From: Chondrilla cf. caribensis
Lineage: Eukaryota; Porifera; Demospongiae; Chondrillida; Chondrillidae
Reading direction: 5' to 3'
DNA: 64,000 nucleotides
NCBI GenBank assembly: GCA_964020155.1
Contig: OZ026550.1
Span: 2,578,352-2,642,351, forward strand
Part shown: positions 20,657-33,878 of the stretch, one piece after another
How the letters are laid out: each line of letters starts with the position of its first letter
Position numbering within the stretch: position 1 is the first letter of the stretch
Position numbers and translations under genes: made by a program
The notes under the pieces: generated by a model
Told to the model about the DNA's origin: nothing
Databases searched by the model: none
What the model saw: the letters and a program-made list of their open reading frames with translations, nothing else

Positions 20657-22568
20657 ATGTGTTTGTGGATTTTGGTTGTGGTGTACAGTCTATCAGGAGT
20701 TCCCAGTGTCTGGACCATAGATTGCTCTGACATTGCTTGTATCAGGAATTCTGAAGACTTGAAGGCAAACTACAAATGTGATCAATTATCAGTTGCAGGG
20801 GGACACAACTTGTTTCTTAGATATAACCTGGGATCAGCAAGAAGGGATATCCAAGCTGTGTACTACAACATCTCAATCGGGGACACAAATTATACGAGTA
20901 AACTAGAAAGCACTTTTACAGATGAATGCTGTAACCCTTCTGACAAATTCTGTAAAGTGCACTTGGTATACTCCTCACCTATTTTCTACAACATTAACCC
21001 AAAGATGTTGTATTATCTAACTTTCCTTCACTGGACCACAAAAGTGGACATCTTCAATTATCCCCAGTTTTGTTGGAGTCCTTCCACATTTTGTGATGAA
21101 GACGATGTTGAGAATATTCTATTGGACTTCACCAGTGAGGTATGTTATAGCTGTACACCTTGAAATGTGTTCTGAAGTGATGTCTGATAGACTACAACTT
21201 GTTAATAACTGTCATCTCTACCTAATAATTATTCGTACGGTAAGAATACTTCAATTGTACTACTGGTATAGTGATGGGAAGGAAGATAGTACATGTTTGT
21301 GGATGTCTTGCGGTTGAAGTTGGTCATAATACTATAGGCTAGTCCATGACCACAGTATTAATTGAGATACATGTAATTATGAATATTTTGGCAATGTATT
21401 ATTACATGGCACAAACTTCCCCTTGTCTGACACAAAATCCTGCTATATATAGTCTACTGACAGGGTAGAATATGATTTGATTGAATTACAATAATCTTAT
21501 CAAAATTAATAATTTATTAATAGATCAAAAATGTATGAAATCAGTTCACTCAACAGTAGCTTCCCCATCATACAGGTTTTTGCAGCAGATCATCAAGATT
21601 TACAGGACATTTCATCCACCAGAAAATATTACATAGTACTGGCTGATTCACATCTTACTCCTGAAGGACTTTTGAGGAGCGTACAAATGACCATATACAT
21701 CATACCTGTTCTTTTATTCGTTGTATCTGGATTGACCGTTATACTGTACATCAACAAAAAGAGAAGATCCATCAGTGAAATACTCATTCATTCCTCAATG
21801 GCCAGGTGCTCGGTGAGGTCTCTGATGATCGTGCTATGGATAGGAACTATTCTATAGCTTGTGCAATATTACCAGACCATATCTTATTTCGACCAAAATA
21901 TAGATACCAACCCAACATCACATGCTTACAAGGACTTCTTCAAACTGCAGGCTATCTTTGGATATGTACAGTTTACTATCTTTCTTACTGTATTCCTCAT
22001 TGAGGCTCCATTCCTCTGCTCTGTTTTCTACAAAATGAACGAACCTGTAAATATGAACTATCAGAAAAGGAAATGTGCCATCACTAAAGTAATGATCACC
22101 ACATTAGGTCATATGGGGATAGTCTTCTTCATACAAATGCTGACTGTTGGTATGTTCTACCTTGCAGTATTCATGTTCGTTGCCCCACTACATGGTATTA
22201 TCTTACTATCAAGGGGCATATTACATATTGTATTACTTTTCATTATTCTGACATTATTCCAAGTGATGCTTCTTGAGAAAAGGAAGTGTGTGTGGTCATG
22301 TACATCCATTGTGAAGGTGTTGATTGTTGTTTTGGCCGGTACCACAGCTTATTGTGTTTTTGGATTTTGGGAGTCAGTCTTTTATCATACGAAACACAAT
22401 GAAATAGAATCCACATTCAATACGGCGAACATAGTGCACTCAATTGCCTCTTCTGTTATACTTGGTGTTCTGGGCTACATTTGTAAGAAGGTGATATACC
22501 AAAGAGTGAAGAGGGAGTTGGATACAGCCAGGAGTGAATCAGAGAGACAACCACTCATTAGGATGTAA
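20657..22568 (+). pseudogene. 7TM array copy 6, one in-frame nonsense codon
   Basis: Exons are 20,657-21,139 and 21,576-22,568, exactly the family lengths (483 and 993 nt). The only break is TAC to TAG at 21,855-21,857, in membrane segment 2 (GTIL-stop-LVQYY for GTILYLVQYY). It is the same class of change as in copy 3 but at another site. The signal peptide begins MCLWIL instead of MNLWIL. An in-frame upstream ATG at 20,495 would give a long leader, but the upstream codons are not shared by all copies. The stalk differs at STRKYYIV and RSVQMT, and the tail ends LIRM instead of LISM, as in copy 8. Translation would give a secreted ectodomain plus one membrane helix. Confidence 0.8.
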
Positions 22569-22801
22569 ATGTACCTATAAATATACCGATTGTGCTTAAA
22601 CATGTATATACACACATGGATGCAATTGCATGTCAGAAATAATTAGCTTCAATATTATAATGAGTACGTTACTATGTGATCAATATTCTGTTCACATTAT
22701 ATCTTTTTATAAACATTTGCATGCATGTACGAATATTGCTATACGAATTCTGTGCATACTGTAGAATTAAATTCACACATAATCAATCAATGGCTCTTAA
22801 A

Positions 22802-23125
<324 letters not shown>

Positions 23126-23180
23126 TGATTATTATCACAAACAATCTATCACAAATTATATAAAACCATATGATGACTAT

Positions 23181-23410
23181 TAAGATGTGTTATATCTTTG
23201 GACAGATAACGCATGTCATGCTTTTTCATCAAAAACAATTATTCAATTGTACAATGTTTCCCACACTTGGGCTTCTTCAGGTACACCTGGTACACACACA
23301 CACCACGTGTACCTGAAGAAGCCCAAGTGGGCGAAACGTTGTTCAATTGAATGTGTTTTTGATGAAAAATCATGACATGCGTTATCTGTCCAAAGATATA
23401 ACACATCTTA
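23181..23410. mobile_element. 230-bp palindromic foldback element with hammerhead-like halves
   Basis: TAAGATGTGTTATATCTTTG at the left is the exact complement of the right end CAAAGATATAACACATCTTA. The arms are about 105 bp with few mismatches, around a short CA-rich loop (about 23,283-23,303). TA at both ends is compatible with a TA target duplication. The right arm contains CTGAAGA-AGCCC-AAGT-GGGC-GAAAC, which fits the 3' part of a hammerhead ribozyme core (CUGANGA, stem II, GAAA). The left arm holds a mutated inverted copy. I found no acceptable cleavage site plus stem I, so activity is not claimed. Confidence 0.7.
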
Positions 23411-26400
23411 TTCCATCCAGCATGTCGAAGAATTTCTACAATCATATGCAGCTATGTAACAGCAGCTAACACAGCAGATACTTCTGTACGCATGTACACA
23501 TGTAGAGTACAAGCTCTCAGAGAGCATACCATGTACATGTGCATATAAATATCATATCACACAGAACTGCATGTCCGTACTTGATTGCTGCATATACATT
23601 AGATTGCAGCTCTATATGTGTCTCATGTCTCACATGTCTTTGTAAAAACACTAATTATGCAAAAGTGAATGATTTGATAATTAGAATGGCAAAGTTTTCC
23701 TTGTTTTTGTAGTTGGAAACATTTATTATTGAAATTAAAATAGGTTTAGAACTTTGAAAATTGGCCACTAACTTTGAATTTTAAAGATAAATATTGTCTT
23801 TTCGATTTCCATGTTATGAAACTAATCTACAAGTGAATTCCACTTAAGACATATCATATATCTAGAAACAAGTGGGATTTGCCTGCCAGTTTTCATAATA
23901 TTAATTCATTTTCAAAACGGTACTACTGGGAACTCTACTGTGCTGGAGTTACAGGCATATCAGACATACCATCGTATATAAACATTTCAAAAGTGGGTTT
24001 TGCTTGCCAGTTTCAGGGACAACTGAATGAACTCTATACAATTGATGCAATCATTGTGTCATTAATGATGAAATTGTGTGTGTTTACCAAACATAAACTT
24101 TAATTCACAACATGCTTTACATGAAGCTTATAAGAAAATGATAATGGTATGGTCATGCAATCTTTAGTTTTAGGGTATAGCCATCATATTTATCTTCATC
24201 AGAAGCCCTAAGTTCATGCTATGAAATAATTATCGTTTGTGTGATCATTGTACTTTAAAGTTTGTGGTTATCTTTTATTGCTGTCACTGCAGGATGCCCT
24301 TCTATCTGAATGATATACCAAACTTGTTTATCAGGAATTATTTAAAGTAAACAAAAATGAACCATAGCTTTTTTTTGTTGTACTTCACCAATCTACTGAA
24401 ATTGTTCAGTTATATGTGTTTTCAGCAGAATTAATAAATAATTACTTACCAAGCAATCTTAATGTAGAATGTGGGACATTCAGTTTTCTGAAAGGAATTA
24501 CTCGGTATGCTTGGACAGACATATGCATGTACATACACACTAAAATATTATCTGTCTCTTCCCATTTTTGTAGAATTTTGTGTAAATAGTTATGTAACAC
24601 AAAGTGTCATTATAACCAAAAACCTGTTGATAGAGTATAAGCTTTATTTAATTCAATTAAGTTTTGTAGTCAGGGTGCTTTTTCACTTCCTATGTGACAT
24701 GATATGTAGAAGAGATTCAACACAGATTGAAAACAGATAAATGGACATACAGTATCAGATTCTATGGCTGTAAAGTACAGTTGAAATACAGTACTAGAAT
24801 AGACTAGTTTCAACACTCTTTGAGAAGTAGTAGTAGAAGAAACCATTAATGGGGTGAGGGATCAGGTCCACTACATCACAAACACTCCCTAAGGTATCCC
24901 CCCAAAATATCAAAAAATTTACATGAGAGATTTTGAGCGTCATCTATTAGGGGTTAGGGTTTTAGTTAATATTAGGGCTTCGAACACCCCACATGGATTG
25001 GCTTGGTAGGGCTATAATAAACCTGGTGCTTATAATAGTATATTTTATAATATCATTGTCATTTACACAATAAACCGTCACAATGATGCTACATAATATT
25101 TAACATAGATGCATTACCAGCTGGTAACAACAAATAATAAGATCAAAGTTAACTCACAGTCCAGCCTTCGGGTCATTTTAATCTCTCGTGAATACAGCAT
25201 GGACAATACATGGACAGAAAACAGACAACTAACTGTTTTAAAGGTAGGCAGAAGAAGGCAGATTGAAAGATCCAGATTGAGATCTGAAAAGTTCGCAATT
25301 CGCAATTCAGTGCAGTAAGACTTGAAATAGAGTCACATGTACATAATAAGCCTACAGTGAGCATGTGCAAAGAAGCATGAAACGGGTCAGGGTTTAAGAG
25401 GGAATATGGTGAAGAAACCGGAGAAATGAAGTGTGGTGTCTTAACACTCCTGGTCCTATCTACAAGGGGTGGAATGGCACAAGAAGTTAATTCTATCTAC
25501 AAGAAGTTATCAGCAGACCTTGCATGCAAGAGAAAACTAGAATTCAGTGTCATCCTATGATGGTTGAGGTGTCGAATCTCATTTGCATTGCTACAATTGG
25601 CAATTATGGCCATTTGAGACTTTAGAAGTACTTCAACCACTGGAGCCCTATATCATATCCTCATTGCATCTTGTATGGGAGGTACACCCAAATCGTAATT
25701 TATTACAATTGAATTTATTTAGACCTTGATTACCACTTTTATCTACTTATTTGTTCTGTAATGACATATTCCTCAGTGTTATATATTAAATTTAGCCACT
25801 TATTTAATGAAACAGGTCAGCCAATGATATTGCACAATGTCTATGTCATATTGCATCATACACAAGTTTATTCAGATTTCGAATTTGGGGATCTAAATGG
25901 GAAAAGTATCTGCTGATTTTCTAGACACTTGCATACTACCACCAGAATGTCTGTGTGCAGCTGAGAGGCTTTAGGCTTCAAAATTGCCTTATTACTTTCC
26001 TATTAATCATCATGGTCATCTGTAGAGCATAGGAAATGCCATGCAATGACCAAGTGTTGATATTGTCAGACAAAGTGGAGGTCAACCACATTTTAGGACA
26101 TTGGTCCAAGTGACAGTCCATGCCAGGAATACTTCATTCTGTCCGGTTTTGGACAGACCATTTTTGGCTATACCTTTAGTGGATATTTCTAATATCTCAG
26201 TAATAGGCAACTCAGCTCAGTAAAAATAAAGAACTTTGAAATGGAAATTAAAAGAAATTGAAAGATGGACAGTACAGCATCTATGCGGCTTACTCCTACG
26301 TGTAAAGCATTGTTATAATATTATGTTAGACCAACTCCAGAAATTGTTACATCTCCCAAAATGGTCATATTATACTGCATTAAGATTGAGCAGACTTAAC

Positions 26401-26745
26401 TGTAAATGTATTTCTTATAGTCATTACCATGGTGAACTTCTGTTGTATTGACATTCTTTTCTGGAATCTTATGGAAATTGATAATGTAAACAGAGGAAAG
26501 TAGGTAAATGAAATCTATGTATATTAATAACAGTGTACTACAACCAGGCATATTTTCAGTAACACGAATGTGTTGACCTGATAACAATAACACGCTTTCA
26601 CACTAAAAAGGCAGTGCATGCTAATAGGTAAAAACATGTGCATAACCAATATGTCCCATGTATTTGGCATGTCATGTGTTGGATGTGTCCCATGTACTGG
26701 ATGTCTTCACTGTATTGAGTGCACAATGTTCTGGCTATGTCCATA

Positions 26746-26786
<41 letters not shown>

Positions 26787-27227
26787 AGTTATATACCAGT
26801 AGGACTGTCACAATATTATCATTATATGTACATATGTGATAATTATGTATTATTACATGTCATAAGGCCATAGCCAATTCAGTTGTCAACAAGAATACAT
26901 GTTTCAATTTCCCTGTTATTTTGTTATTAAACACTGTGACATTAAAATGCTGCTGCATATAATATATCACATGATTGGAAATCCATCAAAGTTTGTCAGA
27001 ACTAATCATTTTTATTGTGTGCCATTTTATCAATGTCCATCATTGTGTTATTAGTAATGAAATTGAAAGTGTGTACCAAATATGGCCTTAGATTGACATG
27101 TACACTACGTAATACTTAATATTGATTTTGTACAACTACTAGTAGCTAAATCAACTTGGCATAATCAGTTCAACATGATTGTGATAGTCGTGGTATGGTA
27201 GAAAGAGCATCTGGTTTGAACGGTAGA
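23411..27227. other. long gene-poor interval between copies 6 and 7
   Basis: Bases 23,455-23,560 are array flank. Bases 23,740-24,110 repeat 19,410-19,840. From about 24,120 to 26,300 I recognise no exon, element or repeat. From 26,310 the duplicated block resumes, with a shortened 18-bp repeat region at 26,640-26,750 interrupted by a TA microsatellite, then the promoter-side block of copy 7. Confidence 0.45.
26748..26784. repeat. (TA)n microsatellite
   Basis: About 18 TA units. It replaces the distal part of the 18-bp repeat block found in the paralogous intergenic regions. Confidence 0.95.
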
Positions 27228-29141
27228 ATGAATTTGTGGATTTTGGTTGTGGTGTACAGTCTATCAGGAGTTCCCAGTGTCTGGACAAGAGATTGCTATG
27301 ACATTCCTTGTATCAGGAATTCTGAGGACTTGAAGGCAAACTACAAATGTGATCGATTGTCAGTTGCAGGGGGACACAACTTGTTTCTTAGATATAACCT
27401 GGGATCAGCAAGAAGTGATATTCTAGCTGTGTACTACAACATCTCAATTGGGGGCACCAATTATACGAGTAAACTAGAAAGCACTTTTACAGATGAATGT
27501 TGTAACCCTTCTGACAAATACTGTAAAGTGCACTTGGTGTACTCCTCACCTATTTTCTACAACATTCACCCAAGGATGTTGTATTTTCTAACTTCCTTTC
27601 ACTGGAACAAAAATGTGGACATCTTCAATTACCCACAGTTATGTTGGACTCCTTCCACATTTTGTGATGAAGACGATGCTGAGAATATTCTATTGGACTT
27701 CACCAGTAAGGTATGTTATATCTGTACACCTTGAAATGTGTTCTGAAGTGATGTGTGATAGACTACAACTTGCTAATAACTGTCATCTATACCCATATAA
27801 TTATAGATAATATTATAGTAAGAAAACTTCAATTGTACTACTCATTATTAGAGGAATAGTAAGATCATACATATTTGTGGATGTCTCTCGGTTTACGTTA
27901 GCCATATATACTATAGGCTAGTCCATGACCAAAGTATTTATTGTAGATGCATGCATCATAAATATTTTTATTTATATTTACATAATATAATTATATAAAG
28001 TATTATTATGGCCCAAAATCTAACACAAAATCCTGAAGCTATAATCTACTGACAGAGTATCATGATTTGATTAATTATAATTAGTGACTTATATATCAGA
28101 AATATTATGTAATCAGTACACTCAACAGTAGTTTCACCATTATACAGGTTTTTGCAGCAGATCATCAAGATTTACAGGACATTTCATCCACCAGTAATTA
28201 TTACATAGTACTGGCTGATTCACATCTTACTCCTGACCAACTTCTGAGGAGCCACCGAACAACCATATACATCATACCTGTTCTTTTATTCGTTGTATCT
28301 GGGTTGATCATTATACTGTACATCAACAAAGAGAGAAGATCCATCAGGGAAATACTCATTCATTCCTCAATGGCCAGGTGCTCGGTGAGGTCTCTGATGA
28401 TTGTGCTATGGATGGGAACTATTCTATACCTTGTGCAATATTACAGGACCATATCCTATTATGACCAAAATATAAGTATCAACCCAACATCACATGCTTA
28501 CAAGGACTTCTTCAAACTGCAGGCTATATTTGGATATGTGCACTTTGCTATCTTTCTTGCTGTATTCCTCATTGAGGCTCCATTCCTCTGCTCTGTTTTC
28601 TACAAAATGAACGGATCTGTAAATTTGAACCATCAGAAAAAGAAAATGTGCCATCACTAAAGTAATGATCGCCACATTAGGTCATATGGGGATAGTCTTC
28701 TTCATACAAATGCTGACTGTTGGTATGTTCTACCTTGCTGTATTCATGTTTGTTGACCCACTACATGGTATTATCATACTATCAAGTGGCATGTTGCATA
28801 TTGCAATACCTTTCAGTATTCTGACAATATTCCAAGTGATGCTCCTTGAGAAAAGGAAATGTGTGTGCTCATGTACATACATTGTGAAGGTATTGATTGT
28901 TGTTATGGCCGGGACCACAGCATATTGTGTTTTGGGATTTTTGGGGTCAGTCTTTTTCCATATGAATCAAAATGAAAAAGAATCAACATTTAAAATGGGT
29001 AACATAGTACCCTCAATTGCCTCATCCGCTTTACTTGGTGCTCTTGGCTACATTTGTGAGAAGGTGATATACCAAAGAGTAAAGAGGGAGTTGGATACAG
29101 CCAGGAGTGAATCAGAGAGACAGCCACTCATTAGTATGTAA
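27228..29141 (+). pseudogene. 7TM array copy 7, single +1 frameshift
   Basis: Exons are 27,228-27,710 and 28,148-29,141. Exon 2 is 994 nt, one more than the family norm. The extra base lies in an A-rich run near 28,637-28,646, where AAAAGGAAATG became AAAAAGAAAATG, in the basic loop between membrane segments 3 and 4. Downstream the frame is open to the usual LISM end. A homopolymer location makes a sequencing error possible. The donor codon is AAG (Lys) instead of GAG. The last outer loop is divergent (MNQNEKESTFKMGNIVPS), and CEKV replaces CKKV before the tail, so relaxed constraint is plausible. An in-frame upstream ATG at 27,195 exists only here and would extend the leader by 11 residues. 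Confidence 0.75.
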
Positions 29142-30128
29142 CTGTGCATATGAAAATCACAACGGTGCATAACATGTATTTACACATAAGAATAAAATTG
29201 AATGAAATAATTAGCTAGCAGTAGTTATAGTGTATTATTAGTATTGTTATTATTATGTGCTCATTATTCTGTTTTATCATCCAAGCTTATGTTTGTATGC
29301 ATGTATGTTTATTACATTTATAAATTATAATTATTATGAGTTTAGGTATACTGTACAACTTGGTGATTTCAACAATATTCCAAAGTTAATTCACACGTGA
29401 TTAATCAATGGTTTTGAAAGGACTGTGTCAATTAATCAATCCCAAAGTGTCTATATAACCTGTTACTACACAGCAGCTAACACAGAGGATATTGCATACA
29501 CATTGAGTCATCAAAACCTATGCGAGAGTCAGAGTAATGGACACTGTAGATCTTTCCTTTCAAATTCCATCAAAGAAAATTCGTTGTGATAGACAAACTG
29601 ACAACCTCATCATTTGCTTTGTATCTCCATTCTATGCCCACCCTGATGCTCAATCCTTTTCTGGGTGTAACGATGACATACCAAGTTCACTAACATTGCC
29701 TTCACCATCGGGAATGTAGGTACGACATGTTGACATTGTTGGCTTGTGGTTTCAAGTTATACAAACAATAGAATCACTTAATTTGGAAGTAAGTCATGAG
29801 CAGTCACATGATACTTGCACTTGTTCCAGAACCATCACAACAGCATTCCCAAATTAGTTAGAAGTAATAATTTCTTGTAAAACATGCCAATAGGTAGATA
29901 TTGGATATCCAATCGTCTCAAGGATGAGTGTTGGGCACTTATCATGAGACTAGCTGTTCCAAGGAAGAAGATTGATAACAATGATGTAGTGCATAGGTTG
30001 TGACATGCCTGTGAAATGAATATATCACGGTAGATTTTCTAGTGTGGTAGATTCTTCTGGTATTCCAGTTGGTTTTGTGAAAGATAAAAAGCTGTCATCA
30101 CCTTTAAAATATAAATAAAGTGGATCCA
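29142..30128. repeat. intergenic between copies 7 and 8
   Basis: To about 29,860 this is the usual downstream block, including the segment reading VSPFYAHPDAQSFSGCN (29,605-29,665). No TG microsatellite is present (GAAAGGACTGTGTC). From 29,870 the sequence is unrelated to the array and I recognise nothing in it. Confidence 0.45.
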
Positions 30129-30270
30129 GTTTTTCACCAATAGAGTGGTTTGTATTTATTACCGTTGTTGAGATGACATAATTAAAATCCGCTTCTCCAT
30201 CTTTCTATACAACATATACGGTGACATCTCTACAATGGTGAAAAATACAAACTGCTCTATCAGTGAAAAT
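30129..30270. repeat. imperfect inverted repeat, MITE-like hairpin
   Basis: TTTTTCACCAATAGAGTGG...TTTGTATTT at the left is complementary to AAATACAAACTGCTCTATCAGTGAAAA at the right. The arms are about 48 bp with several mismatches and a spacer of about 45 bp. It lies about 65 bp before the point where exon 1 of copy 8 is broken. Confidence 0.6.
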
Positions 30271-30333
30271 TTAGATACAATCTTTGTCTATCTTTCCATG
30301 CTAAATATATGCCAGTAGCTTTCATAAAACCAG

Positions 30334-31582
30334 CAGTTCCCAGTGTCTGGACAAGAGATTGCTCTGACATGGCGTGTATCAGAAATTCTGAGGACTTGAA
30401 GGCAAACTACAAATGTGATCAATTATCAGTTGCAGGGGGACACAACTTGTTTCTTAGATATAACCTGGGATCAGCAAGAAATGATATTCAGGCAGTGTAC
30501 TACAACATCTCAATTGGGGACACAAATTATAAGAGTAAACTAGAAAGTACTTTTACAGATGAATGTTGTAACCCTTCTGAGAAATACTGTAAAGTGCACT
30601 TGGTGTACTCCTCGGCTATTTTCTACAACATTCACCCAAGGATGTTGTATTTTCTTGTTGTATTTTCTTGTTGTTGCATTTTCTTGTTGTATCTTTCCTT
30701 CACTGGACAAGAAAAGTGGACATCTTCAATTACCCCCAGTTTTGTTGGAGTCCTTCCACATTTTATGATGAAGATGATGATGAGAATATTCTATTGGACT
30801 TCACCAGTGAGGTATGTTATATCTGTACACCTTGAAATGTGCTCTGAATTGATGTCTGATAGACTACAACTTGTTAATAACTGCCATCTATATCCATATT
30901 ATATGTATAATAAAAAATTCAATTGTTACAGTACTACTGGTATAGTGAAAGGAAGTAAGATAGAACATGTTTGTGGATGTCTCTTGGTTGAAGTTGGGCA
31001 TATATACCATAGGCTAGTCAATGAACAAAATATTAATTATTGTAGATACATGTAATTATTAATACTTGGTAAAGTATTACCATAGTACAAACTTCCACTA
31101 ATCTGACAGAAGATCCTGCTATAATCTACTGACAGGGTATTATGATTTGATTAACATACTTTGTGACTTATTTATATCTGAATTATATGTAATCAGTACA
31201 CTCAACACTAATTTCACCATCATACAGGTTTTCGCAGCAGATCGTCAAGATTTACAGGACATTTCATCCACCAGTAATTATTACATAGTACTGGCTGATT
31301 CACATCTTACTCCTGAAAAACTTCTGAGGAGCCCACAAACTTGTTATGGCCGGTACCACAGCTTATGGTGTTTTGGAATTTTTGGGGTCAGTCTTTTACC
31401 ATATGAAACACAATGAAATAGAATCCACATTCAATACGGAGAACATAGTGCACTCAATTGCCTCTTCTGTTATACTTGGTGTTCTGGGCTGCATTTGTAA
31501 GAAGGTGATATACCAAAGAGTGAAGAGGGAGTTGGATACAGCCAGGAGAGAATCAGAGAGACAACCACTCATTAGGATGTAA
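30334..31582 (+). pseudogene. 7TM array copy 8, truncated and internally deleted
   Basis: Homology to exon 1 starts abruptly at about 30,334, inside the signal peptide (VPSVWTRDCSD). Upstream is foreign sequence, so start codon and promoter are missing. Within exon 1 a slipped expansion of TTGTTGTATTTTC-like units near 30,650-30,693 adds a net 35 nt and breaks the frame. The donor (GAG|GTATGT, 30,811) and acceptor (31,227) survive. In exon 2 about 660 nt are deleted near 31,340: the stalk (LLRSPQ) joins directly to sequence of membrane segment 6 in another frame. The end reads LIRM, as in copy 6. The remaining sequence is still close to the family, so the decay is recent. Confidence 0.85.
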
Positions 31583-31848
31583 CCGTACCTATAAATATAC
31601 CGATTGTGCATAAACATGTATATACACACAAAAATACAACTGCATGTGTGAAATAATTAGTTTCATTAATATCATGAGTATACATTATGATGCAAACTAT
31701 ATTCTGTTGCATTATACTTTCTAATGTGTTTGTATACATGTACATATCTCATGCATACATATAATATTATTATTTGAAGTATTCACTATACAACTGAGTG
31801 ATTTGAACACTTTACCAATTTACACATGATTGATCAACTGCTTTTGAA

Positions 31849-31849
<1 letters not shown>

Positions 31850-31935
<86 letters not shown>

Positions 31936-31943
31936 GTGTGTGT
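31850..31943. repeat. (TG)n microsatellite
   Basis: About 42 TG units with one CG interruption, at the paralogous site after CTTTTGAAAGG, downstream of copy 8. Confidence 0.95.
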
Positions 31944-33878
31944 TACTATTACAAGCAATCAATCACAAGTATCTATATAACCAGCTACTTCACAACAGCT
32001 TACACTGAGGATACTTCTGCATACATGTGCACATGTACAGTATAAGCACTCAGAGAGCATACCATGTACATGTGCATATAATAATTATATCACACGGACC
32101 TACATGGCTATATTGGATCACTGTATGCACATTGGGTCATTACAAATTATGTAAGAGACAGAGAGAATAATGGACACTGTAGATTCCATCAAAGATGTTA
32201 TGGTTTGATAGACAAGTTGACAACCTCATCAATTTCTTTGTGTCTCCAATCTATACCAATCCTGAAGTTCAATCCTTTCCAGGGTGTAATATGCCATTCC
32301 AAGTTCACAAACATTCTGTCCACCATCAGGAACGCAGGTATGACATGTTAGCATCGTTGGGTTTATCAAGTTACTTGTGGTTTGGGTTATGCAAACAATG
32401 GAATCGCCTAATTTGGAAGTGGGCATTCACATGATACTCACACTTCTTCCAGAACCATCACAACAGGATTCCCAAATTATCCGTTTAAGATGTAATATTT
32501 TGGTGCATTTTAATGTTCGAATGTTCTCAGGCCTACGTATTCATTTTGACAATGTTTGAATGTTGCCAATCCTTAGTTAACAAGGGAAATTAAATTAGAG
32601 GATAGGGAGCCTAGGTTTGACAGTGCATGTTGATACATTGTCACTGTTATATTATGTTAACAGGGGAAATTATCTTAACTGTACATGTACCTCTTATTGC
32701 CATTACCATTTTCTTCAAATCTTATGAAAATTGAAATTGTATACATAGAAAAGTAAGTAAATGAAATCTATTTTTCTTATTGATAGTGTACTGCAACCAG
32801 GCATGTTTTCAGTAACACGAATGTGTTGACATGATAACAATAACATGTTTACACACTAATGAACCAGTGCTAATAGGTGGAAAACATGTCCATAACCAGT
32901 TTGTCCGATGTATTTGGCATGTTATGCATTGGATGAGTCCCGTGTACTGGGTGTGTCCACTGTATTGCATGTGCAATGTACTGAATATGTGCACTGTATT
33001 AGATGCATAAACTCAATTCTGGATATGTCCAATGTTCTGGCTATGTCCATAATACTGAATGTAATAGAATTGAAGCTTCATACACAGCTGTGCTGCACAG
33101 CTACTTGATATATGATACCAATGCAGTACAGTCTGCCCATGCTCTCCCTTGAGCAAGTCAGGCTAACATGCCTGTTTTCTCTCCATCGTTTATGGTTCAT
33201 ATTTGATCTTTCAGATAAAATTAAAAATCATACTTGTACAGATGAATACATTGAATACATATGCATCAGATGTACAAAAAATCCTTCCTCAGATATTTCA
33301 AAAATTTGAGGGCTTCGGGTACTTTTGGTAAATTTCACCAAATTTTCTGTGTAATCTCACAGAAGGCTCAATTCAATTTTGTAATCTCTTCGTATCTCAT
33401 GACATCCAATGACAAGGGCTAAGAGAGGCTGAAGTTATATCTTAAAGTTAAAGATGAAGATGAAGGTTAAGAGTAACCAAATAATTGCCTCATGTTGACC
33501 AGTAGGGCAATATTTTCATTATGTACATATATCATATGTATTATTCTATGTCATAGCCAATTCAGTTGTCAACATGAATACATGTTTTACTTTCTCTATT
33601 ATTTTGGTATTAAACGCATGACAATGCTTTTGCATAAGAAATGATGGATAATCCATCAAAGTTTGTCAGAACTAAACATTCCTATTGTGTACCATTTTAT
33701 CAATTTCAATTATTGTGTCATTGATAATGACAATTGAATAATTGAATGTGTGTACCAAATATAGACTCAGGCTATACACTACGCAATACCTGTACAACTA
33801 CTAGTAGCTAAAAGAACTGGGCATAATCATTCAACATGTTTGTGAGTCGTTGAAAGAGCATCTGGTTTGAACGATAGA
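31944..33878. repeat. duplicated intergenic block between copies 8 and 9
   Basis: Very similar to 15,226-17,237. It has the VSPIYTNPEVQSFPGCN segment at about 32,240-32,290, a local deletion/duplication near 32,655 (AACAGGGGAAATTA inserted) and the promoter-side block of copy 9. No gene. Confidence 0.55.
32895..33102. repeat. degenerate 18-bp tandem repeat and palindrome (third copy)
   Basis: Same as 16,235-16,441 with few changes. The palindrome AGCTGTGCTGCACAGCT is at 33,086-33,102. Confidence 0.6.

Noticed and set aside
23181..23410. A complete, active hammerhead ribozyme
   Set aside because: The 3' core is present, but with the inverted arm as stem III the bases after it do not form stem I next to CUGANGA.
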